Source: DASXUX01 sp036504595
GTDB taxonomy: Bacteria > Planctomycetota > SZUA-567 > H5-PLA8
Reading direction: 5' to 3'
Length of the DNA: 64,000 bases
Assembly (NCBI GenBank): GCA_036504595.1
Contig: DASXUX010000095.1
Coordinates: 124,001-188,000 of the forward strand
The translations under genes and the position numbers were made by a program. This document shows, piece by piece, positions 33,030 to 39,995 of the stretch. Each line of letters opens with the position of its first letter. Positions within the stretch are counted from its first letter, which is position 1. Under the pieces are notes generated by a model that saw nothing but the letters and a program-made list of their open reading frames with translations, was not told the DNA's origin and did not search any database.

Positions 33030-33914
33030 TTATTTCAGCGGCTCGATGATCGCTGGGTGCGGCTTCACCTTCAGTCCGGCCAGTTCGGCGTCGGTCTGCG
33101 CGCGAATCGCGTCGCTCTCGTTGGCAAACTTGCCGATGTGGACCTGATAGACCGGGAAACTGTTCTGAGTAGTCTCAACGACCTGCACATCGCGGTAGCC
33201 TTTCTCGCGCATGATCGCGGCCTCAGACTCCGCTTTCTCCTTCTTCGCAAACTGGCTGACTTCCAGCGTGTAGATGCGCGGCGCCGCGCCGGGTTCCGGC
33301 GGAGTGAACTTGCTGTTCTCCATCTTCGCCTTTTCGAAATACGGCCCCGTGGAGTACAGGTTGACCACTTGATTGAACCAGTAATCCGCCGTTTCCGTGA
33401 AGCCGGCTTTTTTGCAGGACATCCCAAGCTTGTACATCACTTCATCCTGCGGCACGGCCTTCACATCGCGGTACATCGTCTCCAGCCAATGATACTGCCG
33501 GCTGGCCAGCGAGAACTTTCCCATCGCCAGGTTGCAGTCCGCGCGCCCCAGCATCGCCAGAGCTTTCAGCGTGCGGTCCTCGGTATTGTCGATGGCATCA
33601 TCCAGAACCTTCTTGGCTTTTTCGTGCTCGCCCTGAGCTGCAATGGACTGGCCCAACAGGTACTTCGCCTCCGGGGCGTAGAGGCTCTTGGGTTCCTGTT
33701 CCAGGAAGCCTTCGACGCGCTTCTGAGCCTCGGCGGGCCTGCCGCCGCGAATGTCATCCGCCGCCGCGCTCAACGCTTCAGGCCTTGGCGAACGTGCAGT
33801 GGCGGTCGCGGTCGCAGCTGCGGGCGCGGGCCCATCTTCGCGTCCCTTCTCGCAGCCGACGAGAACAAGCATTAGACCCGCACAAGTGGCAGCCGTCATC
33901 ATCCGGTTAAACAT
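33030..33914 (-). CDS. Lipoprotein with TPR-like repeats and C-terminal SPOR domain
   Basis: 294 residues from ATG 33914. The lipoprotein signal FNRMMTAATCAGLMLVLVGC ends at Cys21, then a Pro/Ala/Thr linker, helical TPR-like pairs (about 50-205; LSAAADDIRGGRPAEAQKRV, ALAMLGRADCNLAMGKFSLA), and a SPOR-like domain (about 215-290: YTLEVSQFAKKEKAESEAAI, VYQVHIGKFANESDAIRAQT). SPOR domains bind denuded septal peptidoglycan, so a cell envelope or division role is likely. The plan resembles YbgF/CpoB-like periplasmic proteins with SPOR instead of a coiled coil. A terminator follows. Confidence 0.75.
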   Translation of the reverse strand: MFNRMMTAATCAGLMLVLVGCEKGREDGPAPAAATATATARSPRPEALSAAADDIRGGRPAEAQKRVEGFLEQEPKSLYAPEAKYLLGQSIAAQGEHEKAKKVLDDAIDNTEDRTLKALAMLGRADCNLAMGKFSLASRQYHWLETMYRDVKAVPQDEVMYKLGMSCKKAGFTETADYWFNQVVNLYSTGPYFEKAKMENSKFTPPEPGAAPRIYTLEVSQFAKKEKAESEAAIMREKGYRDVQVVETTQNSFPVYQVHIGKFANESDAIRAQTDAELAGLKVKPHPAIIEPLK

Positions 33915-34011
33915 GCGTGTAAAATCCTTTCTGCTTAGAGCCAGAACACGCGACAAATCAACTGAAGGACATTATCGGCACTTCCGGTGGCGCTCCTTTA
34001 GTGAAATGCGC

Positions 34012-34066
34012 GGTGGCACGCACGTGATAGGCGCCGTCCCTTTGGCGCCGATCTCGTGCGTGCGCA
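34012..34066. repeat. Nested palindrome family L, copy 4
   Basis: Outer arms GGCACGCACG and CGTGCGTGCGC, inner stem GGCGCC-GTCCCTTT-GGCGCC. It is the closest relative of 23285-23337 and lies between two divergent genes. Confidence 0.8.
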
Positions 34067-34154
34067 TTTGGCGATAATGTTTTTACTGCACAAGTGCCGG
34101 CGCTGTGCCGATAACTTGGTGGATTGAAACTTAGAGTCCATCTGGGAGGCCTCT

Positions 34155-35009
34155 GTGGAACTGGAGCGGTTCGCGTTCGCAACCAATGCCTACAGCCGGC
34201 ATTCTCTGGATGAAGCACTCCATAGCATTGCTGGCGTCGGCTTCAAAGGCGTTGAGATCCTTGCCGACAAACCGCATGCCTGGCTCGACAGTTTCACGCC
34301 GCAGAATCAGTCCGCGCTCGAACAGACGCTCAGCAAACTCGGCCTCTTCGTTTCGAACATCAACGCCAATTGCACCTTCGGCTACTGGGGCGATCCGCCG
34401 CCCGAGCCGTTCTTTGAACCCTCTCTTGTTTCGCGAGACCGCACCCTTCGCGAATGGCGCATCGCGTACTGCAAGAAAGCCCTGCGGCTCGGCAAAGCCC
34501 TCGGCGCGCGAAATGTCTCTATCACGTCCGGCCGACCGTTAAACGGCGTCCCGCCGGAAAAAGCGTACAAGCTTTTGGAAGAGGGCCTTTCGCGTCTGCT
34601 CGAACTTGCTGAACACCTCGGCCAGCCACTTTCACTCGAATACGAACCGGGCCTTCTGGTCGAACGCACCGAAGAACTTGTGGCGCTGCTCAAGAAACTT
34701 CGTTCGCCTTATCTCGGCGCAAATCTCGATATCGGCCACGTTGCCGTGACGCGCGAAGACCCATGTCATGCCATCCGTGCGCTGCGCGGCAGCATCTTCA
34801 ACCTGCATCTCGAAGACATTAAGGCTTTCAAGCATTACCACCTGTTGCCGGGCCTTGGCGATATTGACTTCCCGGCCGTTTTTCGCACGCTGGAATCCAT
34901 CGGCTACAAGGGCCCTTTGACGTGGGAACTCTACACCTACGACGAAGACCCCGAAGCTGCCTGCAAGAAGACGTTCCGATACACGAAATCCGTCGCACGA
35001 GAGAAATAA
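34155..35009 (+). CDS. Sugar phosphate isomerase/epimerase-like TIM-barrel protein
   Basis: 284 residues from GTG 34155, chosen because GGGAGG lies 5 bp upstream. The xylose isomerase-like/AP endonuclease 2 TIM-barrel pattern is visible: FATNAYSRHSLDEALHSIAG (strand 1/helix 1), GVEILADKP, LSLEYEPG, LGANLDIGHVAV, NLHLEDIK and GLGDIDFPAVF, with metal ligands expected at the Glu, Asp-x-x-His and His/Glu positions. The reaction is probably an isomerisation or epimerisation of a sugar or inositol derivative; the substrate cannot be read. The Gfo/Idh oxidoreductases in this window are frequent partners of such enzymes in other genomes, but are not adjacent. Confidence 0.75.
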   Translation: MELERFAFATNAYSRHSLDEALHSIAGVGFKGVEILADKPHAWLDSFTPQNQSALEQTLSKLGLFVSNINANCTFGYWGDPPPEPFFEPSLVSRDRTLREWRIAYCKKALRLGKALGARNVSITSGRPLNGVPPEKAYKLLEEGLSRLLELAEHLGQPLSLEYEPGLLVERTEELVALLKKLRSPYLGANLDIGHVAVTREDPCHAIRALRGSIFNLHLEDIKAFKHYHLLPGLGDIDFPAVFRTLESIGYKGPLTWELYTYDEDPEAACKKTFRYTKSVAREK

Positions 35010-35026
35010 GCGTAACGAGACTTCCG

Positions 35027-36454
35027 CTAAGATTTCCTGCGCCGCAATACAGCCGCGAAAAACCCGTCGCACGTATGCTTGTGCGGCAATAGCTTCAGAA
35101 ATGAGCCCGTGGGATCAGTGATGGGCGTCGCACGCTCTTTGCCGAGAATCTCCTTGATCGGCACAAGTTGGAAATCGCTGCCGTCAAGCAGTCTCTCGAC
35201 CACGCGCTCGTTCTCTTCTGCCAGCAGCGTGCACGTCGCGTAGATCAACCGCCCGCCCGGCGCGCACAGCAGCATCGCCGATCGAGCAATCGCTTCCTGC
35301 TCTCGCGGTAACCGTTCCAAATCCTCTTCGCTCAGCCGCCACCGCATCTCCGGCCGCCGCCGAAACGCCCCCACCCCACTGCACGGCACATCCACCAGCA
35401 CCCGATCCGCTTTCCCCAGAAACCGCTCGTTCTCCGGCTCGTGCCGTTCCTCCGGCCTCCCGCGTCCCGCATCCCGCATCCGTGCCGTTTCTCCGTGTCT
35501 CCGCGTCGCCGCGTCTCCGCGTCGGCTGTTTCCCCCCGTCTCCCCGTCCCCCCGTCTCCCCGTCGGTCGTTCCGCAGATCCCGCTGCGCCCGGGCCAAGT
35601 ATAATCACCTGGACATTGCCCAGCCCCGCCCTTCGCGCGCGCTGACGCAGTTCCGCCAGGCGCCTCGCATGAGTATCCATCGCAATCAACCGGCCCTGGT
35701 TGCGCATCAAGGCGCCGAGCGCCAATGTTTTTCCGCCCGCGCCCGCACAATAGTCGATCACCAGTCCGTGCGGCGGCGGAGCGACCACTTCAGCGACAAG
35801 TTGGCTCGCCTCGTCCTGGACTTCGATCAGCCCCTCGGCGTACTGCGGCAAAGCAAACACGTTCACGTGCTCGACGAATTCGATTGCCGTGGACGCAAGC
35901 CGCCCTGGCCGCACGGAGAGTCCTTCCTTGGACAACTCGCCGAACACTTGCTGGCGCGTCACCTTCAGCGTGTTCACTCGCACAGTCAATGGCGCGCGTT
36001 TCGTCAGCGAAAGAGCCAGCGCCTCCGCTTCTGTTCCGTACTGATCCACAACCCGCCGCGCCAGAAAATCCGGCAAGGACGCGCGCACGCCAATGCGTTC
36101 GACCGCATCGGAACCATCCGGCAAAGCCGCATCCGCAGCCAGCACCCGCTCCCAATCCACTCCCGGATTCCGGGCCGCAGCCTTCGCTGATGGAAGTTTC
36201 TCCAGAAGAACTCGATACGCCAGCAATCTTGCGCCGTCCGTGGGCCGTGCTTCAGCATTAACCAGCGCGTGCTCAATCCGGCGCGCGTGCGTCAGCATTC
36301 CATACAACGTGCCGACGATGCGCTCGCGTTCTCCGTTCGCGAGCTCCGGCAAACTGCCGAGAACCGCCGCCACGGCTCGGCTGGCCGGCGCGCGCTCGCC
36401 TCGCACGCGTCGCCAGAGATCAAGAATAATCGTGTCCAGTTCGCGCTGTGTCAT
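35027..36454 (-). CDS. rsmB: 16S rRNA (cytosine-967-C5) methyltransferase with a repeat-encoded insertion
   Basis: 475 residues. The N-terminal NusB-like domain is about 1-135; the Rossmann methyltransferase core follows with LIEVQDEASQLVAEVV, VIDYCAGAGGKTLALGALM (SAM site), LIAMDTHARRLAELRQRA, the catalytic VDVPCSGVGAFRRRPEMRW and the second conserved Cys in IYATCTLLAEENERVV. It methylates C967 of 16S rRNA (E. coli numbering). Between VQVIILGPG and ADRVLVDVPCSG, where the family has a short loop, about 45 extra residues (about 294-340, rich in Arg, Gly, Glu, Thr) are encoded by the low-complexity tract 35455-35572. The frame is kept and all catalytic residues remain. It converges on the TIM-barrel gene, 17 bp between stops. 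Confidence 0.92.
   Translation of the reverse strand: MTQRELDTIILDLWRRVRGERAPASRAVAAVLGSLPELANGERERIVGTLYGMLTHARRIEHALVNAEARPTDGARLLAYRVLLEKLPSAKAAARNPGVDWERVLAADAALPDGSDAVERIGVRASLPDFLARRVVDQYGTEAEALALSLTKRAPLTVRVNTLKVTRQQVFGELSKEGLSVRPGRLASTAIEFVEHVNVFALPQYAEGLIEVQDEASQLVAEVVAPPPHGLVIDYCAGAGGKTLALGALMRNQGRLIAMDTHARRLAELRQRARRAGLGNVQVIILGPGAAGSAERPTGRRGDGETGGNSRRGDAATRRHGETARMRDAGRGRPEERHEPENERFLGKADRVLVDVPCSGVGAFRRRPEMRWRLSEEDLERLPREQEAIARSAMLLCAPGGRLIYATCTLLAEENERVVERLLDGSDFQLVPIKEILGKERATPITDPTGSFLKLLPHKHTCDGFFAAVLRRRKS
35455..35572. repeat. Text-like GGAGACGCGG/GGGGAGACGG repeat inside rsmB
   Basis: Read on the minus strand: ACGGGGAGACGGGGGGACGG (near 35560), then GCGGAGACGCGGCGACGCGG (near 35510), then GGGATGCGGGACGCGGGAGG (near 35465). 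Three word families abut each other. It encodes the extra RsmB loop. Confidence 0.85.
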
Positions 36455-36485
36455 GGGGTCATAATACGCGAACGGGCTGATTCGG

Positions 36486-36605
36486 AGTAGTGCTCTTGGC
36501 TCGCAAGCGCACCTCGGGTGTCCAACAGCAAGGAGCTAAGAGCACCCCCCCAATGAGATCCATTACTCATCACTCCACCACTCACCAATCACCAATCGGT
36601 GTACT
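36486..36605. repeat. Text-like repeats upstream of the first propeller gene
   Basis: GTGCTCTTGGCTCGC and AGCAAGGAGCTAAGAGCACC (36524-36543, related to 20611-20641) are followed by CATCACTCCACCACTCACCA ATCACCAATC words (about 36568-36597, related to the GT tracts in reverse complement). They fill the divergent spacer between rsmB and the propeller gene. Confidence 0.7.
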
Positions 36606-36629
36606 TAGTCCGGACATTAGGAGGTGTGC

Positions 36630-38330
36630 ATGCGTCATTTCTGTAATCTTGCCGCCCTGCTTTGCGCAATTCTCGCGCTTCACGTAGTCGCGGGCGACTG
36701 GCCGCATTGGGGCGGGAACGATGGCCGTAACATGGTTTCCGATGCGACCGGCATCCCAGACTCATTTGATCCGGGCCCAAAACTCCCCGGCGGTGAGTAC
36801 GACACCACGAAGGGCAAGAACATCAAGTGGGTCGCGCGGCTGGGTTCGTATTGCTGCGGCAACCCGACCGTCGCCGGCGGCAAGGTTTTCGTCGGCACCA
36901 ATAACGTCGTGCCGCGCAATCCAAAATACAAAGTCACCAAAGACGGTTACGGCGTGGTGATGTGCCTGGACGAAAGCAGCGGGAAGTTCCTCTGGCAGTG
37001 CTGCCTTCCCGCGATTCCCACGCGCGGCAACGCCAACATGTTCTTCGCGCAGCTTGGCGTGTGTTCGGCGCCGCTGGTGGATGGCGACCGCGTGTACTTC
37101 ATGTCCAACCGAGCGGAAATCATCTGCCTGAGCACCACGCCTCTGGGCAAAGACAAGAACGACGGCCCGTACAAAGACGAAGCGCACCTCTACGCGCCGT
37201 ACGTGAACTTACAGCTCAATCCCGAACTGGCTGTCGGCGGCAAGATTCATCGCGTGCCAAAAGGCAAACCGATCTGGACGTGGGCCGCCAACGAACCCAT
37301 CGAACTCGACGACAAAGACGCCGACATCATCTGGCGCGTCGATCTGCTCAATGATCTCCCCTGCTGGGTACAGGACGCCGCAAGCTGCTCATTGTTGCTG
37401 CACGATGATCTGCTTTACGTTTACGCGCCCAACGGTGTGGACCTTTCGCACAAGAACCTGCCAACAGCCGACTGTCCGTCCGTGCTCGCGATGGACAAGA
37501 AGACTGGAAAGATCGTCGCCACTGACGACGCAAAGATCGGCCCGCGCACGTTGCATAGCGCCTGGTCTTCGCCTTCGATCGGCACGGTCGGCGGTAAAAC
37601 GCTGCTGTTCTTCGCCGGACCAGACGGCGTCTGCTATGCATTCAATCCCAAGCCAGTGGCGCCAACCTCTGGCAGTGCCGTCGAGACGCCGGCGGCACGT
37701 TCTCTGGTCGGACCGGACGCCGGCATCATAAAGAAAGTCTGGCAATTCGACGGCAACCTGCCGCAAAATCGCTTCACCGATCCGCGGAAATGCAACTACG
37801 CCGCGCACGACAAACCTGGCCCACAAGGGCCTAGCGAATACATCGCGACGGCCGTTTTTCACGAAGGCCGAGTCTACATCGCCAATGGCCAGGACCCTCG
37901 GCACGGCGCCGGGCCAGCGGTACTCTCCTGCATTGACGCGTCAAAGGAAGGCGACATCACCGACTCCGGGAAAATCTGGCAGTATACTGACCTGAACCGC
38001 ACGCTCTCATCCGTCTCGGTGGCTAATGGTCTGGTGTTCATCGGCGATCTCCTCGGCGCTGTGCACTGCATTGACGCCGCCACCGGCAAAGCCTGCTGGG
38101 TGCATCAGACCGGTTCGCCCATGTGGGGCTCCTCGCTTGTTGTGGATGGCAAAGTTTTCATCGGGAACGAAAAAGGCGAACTGCACGTCTTCGCCGCCTC
38201 AAAAGAACTGAAAGTGCTCAGCAAGATCAATCTCGGAGCCCCAATCTACTCCACACCCATTGTTGCCAACGGCGTGCTGTACGTCGCCTCCAACAAGTAC
38301 CTGTACGCAATACAACAGACGAACAGATAG
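36630..38330 (+). CDS. Exported PQQ-like beta-propeller protein (first of a tandem pair)
   Basis: 566 residues from ATG 36630 (TAGGAGG 5 bp upstream; an in-frame GTG six bases earlier overlaps that site). Signal peptide about 1-21 (LAALLCAILALHVVAG). The mature protein opens DWPHWGGNDGRN and carries propeller blades of the PQQ/BamB type: GVVMCLDESSGKFLWQCCLP, VLAMDKKTGKIVATDD, AVHCIDAATGKACWVH and LYVASNKYLYAIQQ. The xxLDxxTGxxxW motif is typical. Such proteins include PQQ dehydrogenases and BamB scaffolds; no dehydrogenase catalytic signature was seen. Large loops (about 185-240) hold extra Cys residues. It is followed after 41 bp of text-like repeat by a paralogous gene. Confidence 0.82.
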   Translation: MRHFCNLAALLCAILALHVVAGDWPHWGGNDGRNMVSDATGIPDSFDPGPKLPGGEYDTTKGKNIKWVARLGSYCCGNPTVAGGKVFVGTNNVVPRNPKYKVTKDGYGVVMCLDESSGKFLWQCCLPAIPTRGNANMFFAQLGVCSAPLVDGDRVYFMSNRAEIICLSTTPLGKDKNDGPYKDEAHLYAPYVNLQLNPELAVGGKIHRVPKGKPIWTWAANEPIELDDKDADIIWRVDLLNDLPCWVQDAASCSLLLHDDLLYVYAPNGVDLSHKNLPTADCPSVLAMDKKTGKIVATDDAKIGPRTLHSAWSSPSIGTVGGKTLLFFAGPDGVCYAFNPKPVAPTSGSAVETPAARSLVGPDAGIIKKVWQFDGNLPQNRFTDPRKCNYAAHDKPGPQGPSEYIATAVFHEGRVYIANGQDPRHGAGPAVLSCIDASKEGDITDSGKIWQYTDLNRTLSSVSVANGLVFIGDLLGAVHCIDAATGKACWVHQTGSPMWGSSLVVDGKVFIGNEKGELHVFAASKELKVLSKINLGAPIYSTPIVANGVLYVASNKYLYAIQQTNR

Positions 38331-38361
38331 GGTTCAGGGTTCAGGGTCCAGGGTTCAGGGG
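38331..38361. repeat. Text-like GGGTTCAGGG repeat
   Basis: GGGTTCAGGGTTCAGGGTCC then AGGGTTCAGGGG immediately after the stop codon of the first propeller gene; reverse complement of 32986-33027. Confidence 0.85.
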
Positions 38362-38371
38362 TTTGCGGAAG

Positions 38372-39697
38372 ATGTCAACAGCGATCGCATGCGCGTTATG
38401 GAATTGCCGCGCAACAAAGCCGCTCCACTCGTCACCCGTCACTCGTCACACGTCACAAGTGGCAGGCCTGTGCGCGCCGTTCCTGCTCCTGACATTCTTC
38501 GCCACGACGGAGGTTTCAGCCTCAGACTGGCCCCAGTGGCGCGGGCCTAATCGCGACGGCATCTCAACTGAAGTTCCGCTCACACTTCCGGAGAAAAAGC
38601 TCCTCTGGGAACAACCCCTCCCCGAAATCAGCCGCGATACTTCCGCAAAGCCTTCAGCAGGAATTGTCGTCAGCGGCGGCTGTGCAGTCGCAGTTTCACA
38701 CAACGCCGGCCAAGACATCGTGACGTGCTTCAACGCCGAAACCGGCAAGCAATTGTGGAAGTTCAGCATCCACAACCCGAACGAGATGCAGTACGGCTCC
38801 GGCCCGCGCGCGACGCCGTTGATCTCCGGCGGAAAAGTCTACGCGCTCAACGCCAGCGGCCAGTTCTGGTGCTTGGATTTAGCCACCGGCGCGCTCGTTT
38901 GGGAGGTCAATTTCCCTGCACAGTTCAAGGCCAAAGTTCCCACGTGGGGCTTCTGCACGTCGCCGCTGATTGCTGGTGGAAAGTTGATCGTCAGCCCGTT
39001 GAGCCCCGATGCCGCCATCGCCGCTCTGGACCCAAACACTGGCAAAGTCCTTTGGCAAACAAAGGGCTCGCCCTCCGAGACCAAACCACCCGGGCAGCCG
39101 CATTCAAGTTACATCGTGGGTGTCTTCAGCGGAATCGAACAAATTGTCGGCTACGATCAGGCGGAACTCGCCGGCTGGGATCTGGCGACCGGCAAGAAGC
39201 TATGGGGCCTTCAGCCGCCGAATGACGGAGACTTCAACGTCGGCACACCGCTAAACGTCGTTGGCAGAGTGCTCGCTGCAACCGACAACAATGCCACGCG
39301 GCTGTATGCGTTCGAGAAGACCGGCAAGATGATTGAACAACCGGTTGCGCGCAACGACGATTTGATTCCTGACAAGGCCACGCCCGTTTTTCATCAAGGC
39401 CTGATCTTCGGCAGCGGCAACGACTTTGTCTGCTTGGACGGAGAATCGCTGAAGACGCGCTGGCTGGAATCACGTGACAATGCGGTTGTCGGTTACACCA
39501 CGGTGATCGCCGGAAATGGCCGGCTGCTGGTTCTCAGCGAGGAAGGTGAGCTTTCGCTTCTGGTCGCAAGTGCCCAGAAATTCGAATCACTCGGGCACAT
39601 GACGGTGTGCGGGAGAACTTGGTCTCACCCCGCAGTGGCAGATGGACGTTTGTTCATTCGCGATGCAAAAGCTGTATACTGCTATAAGCTGAAATGA
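38372..39697 (+). CDS. Exported PQQ-like beta-propeller protein (second of a tandem pair)
   Basis: 441 residues from ATG 38372; the frame is open further upstream but that part lies in the preceding gene and repeat. The export signal is unusual: a 32-residue N-region, then LCAPFLLLTFFATTEVSAS. Residues about 19-31 (HSSPVTRHTSQVA) are encoded by CACTCGTCACCCGTCACTCG-type text repeats (38427-38461). The mature protein starts DWPQWRGPNRDG and has blades with VTCFNAETGKQLWKF, LDLATGALVWEV and LDPNTGKVLWQT. It is paralogous to the preceding gene. Proteins of this kind opening DWPQWRGP are common in planctomycetes; substrate and role are not known. Confidence 0.82.
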   Translation: MSTAIACALWNCRATKPLHSSPVTRHTSQVAGLCAPFLLLTFFATTEVSASDWPQWRGPNRDGISTEVPLTLPEKKLLWEQPLPEISRDTSAKPSAGIVVSGGCAVAVSHNAGQDIVTCFNAETGKQLWKFSIHNPNEMQYGSGPRATPLISGGKVYALNASGQFWCLDLATGALVWEVNFPAQFKAKVPTWGFCTSPLIAGGKLIVSPLSPDAAIAALDPNTGKVLWQTKGSPSETKPPGQPHSSYIVGVFSGIEQIVGYDQAELAGWDLATGKKLWGLQPPNDGDFNVGTPLNVVGRVLAATDNNATRLYAFEKTGKMIEQPVARNDDLIPDKATPVFHQGLIFGSGNDFVCLDGESLKTRWLESRDNAVVGYTTVIAGNGRLLVLSEEGELSLLVASAQKFESLGHMTVCGRTWSHPAVADGRLFIRDAKAVYCYKLK

Positions 39698-39995
39698 CCG
39701 CACGCCCAGAACTCGCTCCATCATCCCAAAATTAAACCTACTTAAGAGTGCTAAATCTGCCCGAATACGCCAGTCTTCTGCACGCGTGCATTCACCTTGT
39801 GCAGTGTCACGAATGAAAACCGCATCTTTTTCTTCAAAATGGCAATAACTGCGTATGAAAGTGGACATCTAAACGCACAATCATTAGAGTGGCAACACGT
39901 CTTCAGACAGTCAAGGAATAAGCGCGCGCGAGCTTCGTCGGTTTGGGAGCAACGCGGCAAATGAGTCGGCGGTGGTTTCGTGTCGGGAGAGCGTT
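39698..39995. other. Leader region of the giant gene
   Basis: About 300 bp containing the palindrome TGCACGCGTGCA (39779-39790), a second GTGCA word (39800) and, near the end, CGGGAGAG (39984-39991) as the probable ribosome site of the giant gene. I could not settle on one promoter. Confidence 0.5.
39779..39790. promoter_or_regulatory. Palindrome TGCACGCGTGCA upstream of the giant gene
   Basis: Identical to 30183-30194. It lies about 205 bp before the start codon of the giant gene. Confidence 0.35.
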
